Shown here: positions 35,521 through 42,053 of the stretch, piece after piece
Position numbering within the stretch: position 1 is the stretch's first letter
How the letters are laid out: the number at the start of each line of letters is the position of its first letter
Position numbers and translations under genes: made by a program
Assembly: GCA_028823445.1 (NCBI GenBank)
Contig: JAPKBH010000015.1
Coordinates: 1 to 42,745, forward strand
Direction: 5' to 3'
From: Acidimicrobiales bacterium
GTDB lineage: Bacteria; Actinomycetota; Acidimicrobiia; Acidimicrobiales; MedAcidi-G1
DNA: 42,745 nucleotides
Notes under the pieces: model-generated
What the model was told of the DNA's origin: nothing
Seen by the model: the letters and a program-made list of their open reading frames with translations, nothing else
Database searches by the model: none

Positions 35521-36213
35521 GAAATCGGTAAAGATGCCGCCGGCTTCGGGAAAAATGGTCAGCATGGGGGCAACGTCCCAGCGGTTAACAAGCGGGTCAA
35601 TCATTGCGTCGGCTCGGCCGGTGGCTACTAAGACGTATCCGTAAGCGTCACCCCAGGTGCGCATAACCGTGCCGGGCTGAATGAGGGGTTCTAGTTGGGT
35701 GACTGAGGGCCAGTAGTCCACGCCACTGGTTACTAGGCAGGCGCCTTCGAGCGTGGTTTGGTTAGAGACGTGCACTTGGGTTCCGTTGAGAAAGCATCCG
35801 TTTCCTCGGCCAGCGGAAACACATTCACCGAGCCCGGGAATATTTATGACCCCGACCGCTGGGCCGTGTTGGTCTTCCATGGCGACGAGATTTCCGTAAA
35901 GGGGTACTCCCCGGATAAAAGATTCAGTTCCGTCGATGGGGTCGAGGATCCAGGTGCGTCCGGAGGTTCCTTCGGTGTCGGCTTCTTCTTCTCCCACGAT
36001 GGCATCGTCGGGAAAAGCCTCGCTAATGCGTTGCCGCAAAAGACGTTCGGCGCCCCGATCGGTGGCGGTTACCGGGGTGCCGTCTCCTTTGCCTTCTACG
36101 GCCAGATCCGCACTTTGAAAGGTTTCTAAGGTGTAGGCCCCGGCTTCTTGAGCGATGGTGGTGGCGAAGTCAACCAGTGATTTATCAACAGAGGGGAGGG
36201 TTTCGTTGTTCAT
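35434..36213 (-). CDS. Inositol-monophosphatase-family phosphatase (HisN-like)
   Basis: A 259-residue Mg-dependent phosphatase of the IMPase fold: GEEEADTEG (metal Glu), WILDPIDGTESFIRGVPLYGNLVA (the DPIDGT motif), and NRWDVAPMLTIFPEAGGIFTDFSG (WDxAP-type motif). IMPase, fructose-1,6-bisphosphatase and histidinol-phosphatase (HisN) share these; the RGVPLYGNL spacing resembles actinobacterial HisN, but the substrate is not certain. No his genes are nearby. Its end overlaps the DUF3105 gene by 87 bases on the other strand. Confidence 0.88.
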   Translation of the reverse strand: MNNETLPSVDKSLVDFATTIAQEAGAYTLETFQSADLAVEGKGDGTPVTATDRGAERLLRQRISEAFPDDAIVGEEEADTEGTSGRTWILDPIDGTESFIRGVPLYGNLVAMEDQHGPAVGVINIPGLGECVSAGRGNGCFLNGTQVHVSNQTTLEGACLVTSGVDYWPSVTQLEPLIQPGTVMRTWGDAYGYVLVATGRADAMIDPLVNRWDVAPMLTIFPEAGGIFTDFSGNVTAQGGSAIAANPSLHQAIIKTLNS

Positions 36214-36260
36214 GTGGTGAGCCTACGCCTCTGGTTATTAATGGGCGAGCATGAAGCGAG

Positions 36261-36294
36261 AAACCCCGACCCGAAAATTTCTGGGCCGGGGTTT
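36261..36294 (-). terminator. Terminator hairpin after the L,D-transpeptidase gene
   Basis: AAACCCCG (36261-36268) and CGGGGTTT (36287-36294) are perfect inverted repeats, with further CCC/GGG pairing inside and a loop of about 9 bases. It lies 15 bases beyond the stop of the minus-strand transpeptidase gene and before the phosphatase start. On the minus strand it ends GGTTTCTCGC, so the T tract is short. Confidence 0.6.
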
Positions 36295-36308
36295 GGGGGT
36301 CCCGCGAT

Positions 36309-37163
36309 TTAGTTATGGATGCTGACCGGTGTGCCGAGAGGCAAAAGGTCGTTTAATAAGAGGGCAATTTCGTTGGGGGTGCGGATACATCCGTGGGAGG
36401 CGGCGGTACCGATGGAGTCCTGCTGGTTGGTGCCGTGGATACCAATTTGGCCCGGTCCTCCGGCAAAAGAGGACAGGGTGTCGGAGTATGCAGAGAGTCC
36501 GAAAGCGACTGGGCCGTAAGCGCCGCTTGGGTTGCCGGTGAGGAGTTTGTCAGTAAGAAAGAAGTCTCCGTTTGGGGTGGGGTTTTCTTCACTACCGATC
36601 GCTACTGAGGTTTCGAACACGATGTCTGGGCCATCGTTGACGGTGAGGGTGCGGTCTGACTGGTCAATGGTGACGGTCAAAGTGACGGTACGAAGCTCTA
36701 TTTGGCTGGCGTGTACCCAGCCACTGGTTTCGTTGGGGCGAACTGGCAAATCAACGTTGTACCAGTCGCCGTCCACTGAGTTGACAAGAAACACGGTGGT
36801 GGAGCCGTAGTCGGTGGTGGCCTCAAAGGTCCAGGAGGGGTCGGTGTCGCTGGGGTCGGCGTAGGCCTCAACGGCCCCGGTTGCTCGAGCCACGTAGATG
36901 GGGTCGGGGACAAATGCGACTTCTTCGACCGGTGCTTCGGTAGGGGTGGGGGCGGGAGCTTCGCTCGTTGAGGGTGCCAATGCCTCGGTGGTAGCCGGTG
37001 CTTCGGTAGGGGCGGGGGCGGAAGCTTCGCTCGTTGAGGGTGCCAATGCTTCGGTAGGGGTGGGGGCCTCGGTGGTTGTTTCTTCGGTGGGGCTGGTGCC
37101 TCCACAAGCGGTAAACGCCAGGGTGACGGTTAGAAGAAGGGCGGTGGTGCGGAGGTTTTTCAT
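36309..37163 (-). CDS. L,D-transpeptidase (YkuD) lipoprotein with SH3-like domain
   Basis: A 284-residue protein. Lipoprotein signal MKNLRTTALLLTVTLAFTAC (Cys20), then an Ala/Pro/Thr/Glu repeat linker (about 25-78) coded by a 66-base direct repeat. An SH3-like domain (about 82-152, with SVDGDWYNVDLP and SGWVHASQ) follows. The YkuD domain (about 155-284) has IGIHGTN and the catalytic SHGCIRTPN Cys motif. It forms 3-3 peptidoglycan crosslinks or attaches proteins to the wall. AAGGA lies 6 bases before the ATG. A GAACCTGT element shared with the next two genes lies 69 bases upstream. Confidence 0.93.
   Translation of the reverse strand: MKNLRTTALLLTVTLAFTACGGTSPTEETTTEAPTPTEALAPSTSEASAPAPTEAPATTEALAPSTSEAPAPTPTEAPVEEVAFVPDPIYVARATGAVEAYADPSDTDPSWTFEATTDYGSTTVFLVNSVDGDWYNVDLPVRPNETSGWVHASQIELRTVTLTVTIDQSDRTLTVNDGPDIVFETSVAIGSEENPTPNGDFFLTDKLLTGNPSGAYGPVAFGLSAYSDTLSSFAGGPGQIGIHGTNQQDSIGTAASHGCIRTPNEIALLLNDLLPLGTPVSIHN
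36931..37060 (-). repeat. 66-base direct repeat in the transpeptidase linker
   Basis: Two near-identical copies (36931-36996 and from 36997 to about 37060) encode an Ala/Pro/Thr/Glu/Ser-rich unit of 22 residues containing TEALAPSTSEA. The second copy differs by a few bases and is incomplete. Such a repeat can change copy number by slippage and vary linker length. Confidence 0.85.
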
Positions 37164-37224
37164 GATTGGTCCTTTTGGTTGGTTGTTGTGTCCAAAGTGT
37201 TGAGTAGTTAGGGGCGGTGTTCTT

Positions 37225-37232
37225 ACAGGTTC
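37225..37232 (-). promoter_or_regulatory. Shared upstream element GAACCTGT, copy A (transpeptidase gene)
   Basis: The minus strand reads CGAACCTGTAAGAA. The same GAACCTGT-N-AGA core lies 69-79 bases before the starts of three neighbouring minus-strand secreted-protein genes. It may be a -35-like promoter element or regulator site. Confidence 0.5.
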
Positions 37233-37252
37233 GAAACGGATTTTTACGCGTT

Positions 37253-37280
37253 GATGCCGGCAGCAAGAGCTGCCGGCATC
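37253..37280 (-). terminator. Perfect 12-bp-stem hairpin after the first PLFTG protein gene
   Basis: GATGCCGGCAGC (37253-37264), loop AAGA, GCTGCCGGCATC (37269-37280): a fully paired stem 14 bases beyond the stop. The T tract is weak (AACGCGTAAAAATCC on the minus strand). The same stem with a different loop follows the paralogous gene at 38038-38065. Confidence 0.75.
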
Positions 37281-37294
37281 AAGGGTGAGAAGGT

Positions 37295-37933
37295 TTAGCC
37301 AGTGAAGAGCGGTGAACCGGGTAGGGCCTCGTCTACTTCTGATTCTTCGACTTCTTCGGTGGTGGTGTCCTCAGGCTTGTCTTCTGGGGTGTCCTCAGGG
37401 GTGTCCTCAGGCTTGTCTTCTGGGGTGTCTTCTGGAGTATTTCCGGGAGTAATGGGGTCAGGATCCGGACAATACTTGCGGATGAACCTGGTGAAGTCGG
37501 CACCTTCTCGCAAAGCGTTGTCAGCGTCGTAACTGTGCTCTGCTACATAAACCGAGATAAGTGCTCCGAAACTGCCAGCCGGAGCAGAAAAACCGTAAAT
37601 AGCGTGGTCTCCTGGAGCAAGAAGTTCAAAAATGGTGGGTGCTCCAACGGGCTGCCAAGCTTCAACAATACCGTCGAAACCAACATCAAAACTGGCGGCT
37701 ACCCACCGGTTTGTGGTGGTGTTGTTTTCGATGCTTACTACGGCACCTGTGGGTTCACCCTCGCAGTGGCCATCAAGAGCAGTGATGAAGTTTACGTCAA
37801 CTGAGCCGGTGACCACTGGAGCAGCGATAGGAATGTAGGGCTCGATGCTAATTGCTGAAACGGTTTGAGGGGTCATCATTAGCGACGAAGCTAAAACAAC
37901 CATGACAGTAATAAGGTGGGTAAGTTTTTTCAT
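37295..37933 (-). CDS. Secreted Ig-like-type protein with acidic PED-repeat tail ending PLFTG
   Basis: A 212-residue protein with a signal peptide (about 1-27, ending TVSA), one beta-rich domain (about 40-155) and an acidic tail (156-212) of PEDTPEDKPED repeats ending EESEVDEALPGSPLFTG. Two Cys frame the domain (DGHCEG and RKYCPD), suggesting a disulfide, and NRWVAASF lies inside. The neighbouring gene has the same plan, the RWVA motif and the same last residues, so they are paralogues. AAGGAA precedes the ATG at 7-8 bases. I do not recognise the family. No transmembrane helix or basic tail follows PLFTG, so it is not a standard sortase substrate. Confidence 0.8.
   Translation of the reverse strand: MKKLTHLITVMVVLASSLMMTPQTVSAISIEPYIPIAAPVVTGSVDVNFITALDGHCEGEPTGAVVSIENNTTTNRWVAASFDVGFDGIVEAWQPVGAPTIFELLAPGDHAIYGFSAPAGSFGALISVYVAEHSYDADNALREGADFTRFIRKYCPDPDPITPGNTPEDTPEDKPEDTPEDTPEDKPEDTTTEEVEESEVDEALPGSPLFTG
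37369..37441 (-). repeat. 12-base tandem repeat coding PED units
   Basis: Variants of a 12-base unit (of the type TCCTCAGGGGTG on the plus strand) are repeated six times and encode the PEDT/PEDK units of the acidic tail. Likely length-variable. Confidence 0.8.
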
Positions 37934-38004
37934 GTGGGTTTCCTTTTGTTAGTGCTTGGTGTTTCCAAGCTTCAAAAAGGGGATGACTTAGGGTGAAAAA
38001 TCTG

Positions 38005-38012
38005 ACAGGTTC
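38005..38012 (-). promoter_or_regulatory. Shared upstream element GAACCTGT, copy B (first PLFTG gene)
   Basis: The minus strand reads TTGAACCTGTCAGATT, 79 bases before the ATG at 37933. It shares the CCCTAA[C/G]T stretch at the same distance downstream with copy A. Confidence 0.5.
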
Positions 38013-38037
38013 AAAGAGACTTTCCATTAGACGCGTA

Positions 38038-38065
38038 GATGCCGGCAGCATTAGCTGCCGGCATC
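38038..38065 (-). terminator. Perfect 12-bp-stem hairpin after the second PLFTG protein gene
   Basis: GATGCCGGCAGC (38038-38049), loop ATTA, GCTGCCGGCATC (38054-38065): arms identical to the hairpin after the paralogue, 16 bases beyond the stop and followed on the minus strand by TACGCGTC. Either a duplicated terminator or a repeat element. Confidence 0.75.
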
Positions 38066-38081
38066 TCGATAAGGGAAGGGA

Positions 38082-38738
38082 TTAGCCGGTGAAGAGGGGG
38101 GACCCTTCGATGGCTTCGTCTACTTCGGACTCTTCAACTTCTTCAGTGGTCTCCACTGGCTCTTCAACTTCTTCAGTGGTCTCGACGGGTTCGTCTGGGC
38201 TGCAGTCAACGCTGACCGTTCCTTGCCAAAAGACTTCATCATCGGCGATCATTTCGTCGATTAGTGCTCCTGCATCAGGTAGGTCAACTTCGCGGAGGCT
38301 GAGGTAGAAGGTCACGGTTGCTTGGTAGCTTCCAGGGAGGGCATCTGGGGTAAAACTGAACCCGTCTCCTTCTTCAAATTTTCCAAAGCTTGGAGTTGAG
38401 CCGTCTGATGGTGCCCAACCAATGCCGTCGTTATCTTCCACACTTATAGCGACCCACCGATCGGCAGCAGTGAAGCCCTCACCGGTGTAGTTATTCATGA
38501 ACGAAACGGTGAAGGTTCCGTCGTCGGCGTCGCAGTGGGTTTCAAAGTCACTGGTGAGTTCAATATCAAAACTTCCGAGGTCTACATCAGGGAAGTCGGG
38601 TCCGGGGTCTCCGATGACAATTCCGTCGGGAACGAAACTGTCGGTGTCAATTGCTGGCCGGGCGTGTGCGGATCCCCCAGTTGAGAGGGAAAGGGCGGCC
38701 ACCAAAATGATGGCCAATATACGTAGTTGCTTTTTCAT
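38082..38738 (-). CDS. Second secreted Ig-like-type protein with acidic tail ending PLFTG
   Basis: A 218-residue protein with signal peptide MKKQLRILAIILVAALSLS up to SAHA, a beta-rich domain (about 45-180) framed by two Cys (ETHCDA and SVDCSP), with DRWVAISV inside. A Glu/Thr/Val acidic tail follows, with a doubled EPVETTEEVE unit, ending EESEVDEAIEGSPLFTG. The last 17 residues match the neighbour in all but two positions. I start it at ATG 38738 because AAGGAG is 5 bases upstream; the frame is open further to 38951 but without signal-like sequence. Not recognised as a known family. Confidence 0.8.
   Translation of the reverse strand: MKKQLRILAIILVAALSLSTGGSAHARPAIDTDSFVPDGIVIGDPGPDFPDVDLGSFDIELTSDFETHCDADDGTFTVSFMNNYTGEGFTAADRWVAISVEDNDGIGWAPSDGSTPSFGKFEEGDGFSFTPDALPGSYQATVTFYLSLREVDLPDAGALIDEMIADDEVFWQGTVSVDCSPDEPVETTEEVEEPVETTEEVEESEVDEAIEGSPLFTG
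38130..38189 (-). repeat. 30-base tandem duplication in the acidic tail
   Basis: Two adjacent 30-base copies (38130-38159, 38160-38189) differ at three bases near their ends and encode the repeated EPVETTEEVE unit. Confidence 0.85.
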
Positions 38739-38809
38739 AATTGCTCCTTGGGTTGGGCACCAGGGTTTGGTGCGGTTCGTAAAGGAGATGAAAAGCAGCG
38801 AGGTTTCTA

Positions 38810-38817
38810 ACAGGTTC
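38810..38817 (-). promoter_or_regulatory. Shared upstream element GAACCTGT, copy C (second PLFTG gene)
   Basis: The minus strand reads TTGAACCTGTTAGAAA, 79 bases before the ATG at 38738, the same distance as copy B. It lies only about 24 bases from the start of the divergent GH43-like gene. Confidence 0.5.
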
Positions 38818-38840
38818 AATTTGGTCTTAATAAATTCATC

Positions 38841-39971
38841 ATGAAGGTGCTCTACGCTGCAGGAATGATGCGATGGATTGGTGCAGGGTTTTTGTTGTTT
38901 GCCGTGGGCTGCACAACGCTTGAAGCAACGGTTGTTTCCCCTGCCACGCAAGCACCGACGACAATGGTGAGCACAACTACCTCAATACCTACAACAACAA
39001 GCGTGTTACCGGAAGGCCCGCCAACGACCTCAACGGTGCCAACGACCACTAGTGAGCAAACAGAACGCACCGGACGGCCAAAACCAACAGGCTTTGGCGC
39101 TCCCGACCCCGAAATGGTGATGAAAGAAGACCAAGCGTTTTTGTACGCCACCAATGTGTTGATGAACAACGGGTTTTTTAATGTGCCGGTGTGGTCATCA
39201 AGTGACCTGACTCAGTGGGAGTTTGTTGGCGATGCTTTGCCAACGCTTGGGGTGTGGGCTGAAATTGGGTACACGTGGGCGCCGGGGGTGTTAGAAACCG
39301 ACACTGGATGGGTGTTGTATTACACGGCTCGGGTAGCGGGAACTACAGAAAACCCAGCGTTGCCGGCCGGGGAGCAATGTATTGGGGTGGCGGTGGCGGA
39401 TGATCCGTGGGGGCCGTTTGTTGACGAACGGGACAAGCCTTTAGTTTGTCAACATGAGTTAGGTGGGTCAATTGATCCGTCGCCTTTTGTTGATGCCGGG
39501 GGCACTTCGTGGTTGGTGTGGAAATCTGACGGTAATGCACCACATGCGTCTACCGGGGTGCAGTTGTTTGTGCAAGAACTTTCGTTAGATGGAACAGCGC
39601 TGGTTGGTGCTTCGGTGGTGGTGCTTGATGCCGTCACGGTAGGTGAAGAGATAATTGAGAATCCTGAGATAGTTCGTGCGGCTAACGGCAGCTTGTGGCT
39701 GGTGTTTTCTGCGGGGTGGTGGGCCGATGATACTTACCGGGTGGGCTTAGCCCGTTGTGAGTCTCCTGTTGGCCCTTGTGAACTTTCTGATCGTCAGGTA
39801 GGCACCGTCGGCCCGTTGGTTGGCCCGGGTGGGGTCAGCGTGGTAGATACCGGCGAAGAGTCACTGGTGGTGTTTCATACTTGGGTGGGGGGCACCGCAG
39901 AAACAGGAGGAACTCGCCAAACCGTGGTGACCACTCTTGATGAAGTGTGGGCTTATACCCAACCTAATTAA
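38841..39971 (+). CDS. GH43-like glycoside-hydrolase lipoprotein
   Basis: A 376-residue protein with a lipoprotein signal (MMRWIGAGFLLFAVGC within the N terminus), a Thr/Val/Pro linker (about 35-75), then a five-bladed-propeller-like domain. The GH43/62 signatures fall in order: APDPEM (base Asp), YTWAPGVLE, SIDPSPFVD (second Asp) and ENPEIVR (acid Glu). It would cut arabinose- or xylose-containing glycans outside the cell; the substrate is inferred only. ATG 38841 is used, but ATG 38868 (GCAGGA upstream) gives a cleaner signal peptide. Its stop overlaps the convergent next gene by 4 bases. Confidence 0.75.
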   Translation: MKVLYAAGMMRWIGAGFLLFAVGCTTLEATVVSPATQAPTTMVSTTTSIPTTTSVLPEGPPTTSTVPTTTSEQTERTGRPKPTGFGAPDPEMVMKEDQAFLYATNVLMNNGFFNVPVWSSSDLTQWEFVGDALPTLGVWAEIGYTWAPGVLETDTGWVLYYTARVAGTTENPALPAGEQCIGVAVADDPWGPFVDERDKPLVCQHELGGSIDPSPFVDAGGTSWLVWKSDGNAPHASTGVQLFVQELSLDGTALVGASVVVLDAVTVGEEIIENPEIVRAANGSLWLVFSAGWWADDTYRVGLARCESPVGPCELSDRQVGTVGPLVGPGGVSVVDTGEESLVVFHTWVGGTAETGGTRQTVVTTLDEVWAYTQPN

Positions 39972-40573
39972 GGCTCGTTGTTGAAATCAAAAAGACCGTC
40001 AAAAATATCGTCTACCGAGAGATCTTCGCCCATCCAGATGGCGCAGCGTTCTAAGAGATATTTATAGACAATCGGGTAATGAAAAGTAATTCCGGATCCA
40101 TCTACTTGTTGGTGAGATTCTTTTGTGAGTAGAGGGATTTCTGAACGGAAGGCTTCGGCAAGGGCTTCCGCGTTGGCAATCACTTCGGTTTCGTTTTTTG
40201 GGGCGGCGCTACTGACCCAGTCGGCCTGTTTGGCATGGGCTTCCCAAAGGCTTTGTATAGCGCCCCACCAGGCAGGGCTTTCAGCATCGAGAGACATAAG
40301 GCCAGCCATGTCTACATGGGCGAACGTTTGCCCCTGGACAACGATCCAGTCTTGACAAAAGTCACCACTGAGTCCAAGGTCGCTATTGCTCCCTAACGGA
40401 ACTAACGGAGGAAGTTCTTCATCTTGAAGAGGAACTAGATCAGGGAGTGGGTCTTCTGCTGGTATTTCCTCAATGGGGCCGATTTCTACAATTGGTTCAA
40501 CAGCTTCATCGTTGCCAAAACACCCACTGGCTATTAAAAAAAGAAGCAAAAATGAAAAGCGGAAGTTTCGCAT
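39968..40573 (-). CDS. Lipoprotein of unknown function
   Basis: A 201-residue protein with lipoprotein signal MRNFRFSFLLLFLIASGC (Cys18), an acidic Pro/Glu/Leu linker (about 20-62), then a helical domain with SGDFCQDWIVVQG, MSLDAESPAWWGAIQSLWEAHA and a second Cys near the end (LLERCAIWMG). Not recognised. It is divergent from the propeller lipoprotein gene, only 46 bases away. No Shine-Dalgarno sequence is visible before its ATG, so the mRNA may be leaderless. Confidence 0.7.
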   Translation of the reverse strand: MRNFRFSFLLLFLIASGCFGNDEAVEPIVEIGPIEEIPAEDPLPDLVPLQDEELPPLVPLGSNSDLGLSGDFCQDWIVVQGQTFAHVDMAGLMSLDAESPAWWGAIQSLWEAHAKQADWVSSAAPKNETEVIANAEALAEAFRSEIPLLTKESHQQVDGSGITFHYPIVYKYLLERCAIWMGEDLSVDDIFDGLFDFNNEP

Positions 40574-40619
40574 AAGGAAAGGTTAGACGCTACGGGGCCG
40601 GGCGACTTAACATGACTAC

Positions 40620-42047
40620 ATGAAGAGGCGTTTGTATTGGGTATTTTTGGGGCTGCCGATAGTTCTTGCTGCATGTTCTCAAACGGTTTCGGTGCTGCCA
40701 ACAGCCACGACGGAACCCCCGGCGGTTCTGACTCCATCTACGTCGACCACCACAACGTCGACCACCACAAGTACCACGACCACCACGAGCGCACCGGCAA
40801 CCACAAGTACCACCACTACCACCACGCGGCCCCCGCAACACTTGTTGCAACTCACGGTTGAGCAGCAAGACGCAGAGATTGTGGTTGTGTTACCTGACGG
40901 CACAACAATGAGCGGAGGAAACTCGTTTTCCGACATATTATTTGGACCAGTCACCGTATTTGTGGAGGCTGAGGGCTTTGCCCCGTTGGTGCAAACGTTT
41001 TTGTTAACAGAAGAAACGGTGACCCACCTTTATTTAGATCTTCCCGATCAGTTGCTTCACAAGGTGGCGTCGTGGCGGTCGGGGGGAGCACCTAAGCAGG
41101 TGGCTTTTACCCCAGACGGCAGCGAACTTTGGGTAACTCAGTTGGTGGGTGATGGGGTGGAGGCTTTTGACCCTCGAACTGGGGAATTACTGGGTTCGGT
41201 GAGCCTGCCCGATGGTGGTTCGGTGGAGGTCATTTTTAACCAGGCCGGCACTTTGGCCTATGTCAGCCAAATGGAAACCGGGTCGGTTTACGAAATCGAT
41301 GTTGCTTCTCGCGAGATATTGCGCACCCTTAATGGTGAGGGAAATTGGTCCAAAGTGATGGTTTTGTCGTCTGATGAAAAAACCTTGTGGTTGTCTAACT
41401 GGTCAAGCAACGATGTGAGCGAGATCGACCTGGTGACGGGCGAAGTGCGGGTGCGGATGCGCACTGTGGTGACCCCGCGTGGGCTTTGGGTGACCCCAGA
41501 TGACCAATACCTTTATGTAGCCGGTTTTGAAAACGGTGACATTGAGGTGATTGATTTAGCGACGCGTGAGGCTGAGGTTATTCACCGCACTGGCGGGGCG
41601 ATGCGCCATTTGGTGGGCGATGATGCCACCGGGTTGCTTTATGCCTCAGAGTTGGGGCGAGATTATGTGGTGGTGGTTGATACGGCTACCGATGAGGTTG
41701 AGATCTTGGCTGAGGTAGACAATGTGCCCAACACCATTGATTTAAGCCCCGATGGCCGGGTGCTTTATGTTTCGAGCCGGGGACGCAACAACCCGGAGAG
41801 TTATCATTTGCGAGGCCCAGAGTGGGGGTCTATCGCGGTGATTGATACGGCAACTGGAGCATATTTGGATGCCATTATTGGTGGTAATCAACCCACGGGG
41901 CTTGATGTGTCACCCGACGGCACCATGCTGGCTTACAGCGACTTTTTAGACCACCGGGTAACGGTGTACGAAATCCCATCCTACGAAGTGTTGATGGCCG
42001 GTAACGGCGGCCGCTGGGAAGCGCATTTGAGGGAGATTGTTAAATAG
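40620..42047 (+). CDS. YVTN/YncE-type beta-propeller lipoprotein
   Basis: A 475-residue protein with lipoprotein signal MKRRLYWVFLGLPIVLAAC (Cys19), a long Thr/Ser linker (about 28-70), a small beta domain (about 73-140) and then a seven-bladed-type propeller. The propeller has YVTN-like repeats: AFTPDGSELWVTQ, NQAGTLAYVSQ, SSDEKTLWLSN, TPDDQYLYVAG, SPDGRVLYVSS and SPDGTMLAYSD. It is probably an extracellular binding or scaffolding surface protein; the ligand is unknown. A three-codon ORF (ATG ACT ACA TGA at 40612) overlaps its ATG, and no Shine-Dalgarno sequence is seen. Confidence 0.88.
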   Translation: MKRRLYWVFLGLPIVLAACSQTVSVLPTATTEPPAVLTPSTSTTTTSTTTSTTTTTSAPATTSTTTTTTRPPQHLLQLTVEQQDAEIVVVLPDGTTMSGGNSFSDILFGPVTVFVEAEGFAPLVQTFLLTEETVTHLYLDLPDQLLHKVASWRSGGAPKQVAFTPDGSELWVTQLVGDGVEAFDPRTGELLGSVSLPDGGSVEVIFNQAGTLAYVSQMETGSVYEIDVASREILRTLNGEGNWSKVMVLSSDEKTLWLSNWSSNDVSEIDLVTGEVRVRMRTVVTPRGLWVTPDDQYLYVAGFENGDIEVIDLATREAEVIHRTGGAMRHLVGDDATGLLYASELGRDYVVVVDTATDEVEILAEVDNVPNTIDLSPDGRVLYVSSRGRNNPESYHLRGPEWGSIAVIDTATGAYLDAIIGGNQPTGLDVSPDGTMLAYSDFLDHRVTVYEIPSYEVLMAGNGGRWEAHLREIVK

Positions 42048-42053
42048 AAGAAA

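Noticed and set aside
36698-37105. Pro/Lys-rich 135-codon frame on the same strand as the transpeptidase gene
   Set aside because: It is a frame-shifted reading of the repeat linker and SH3 region of the transpeptidase gene.
37295-38130. Standard LPxTG sortase signals in the two secreted paralogues
   Set aside because: There is no hydrophobic helix or basic tail after the motif, and the second position is not Pro, so the normal definition fails; it is kept only as an unexplained tail.
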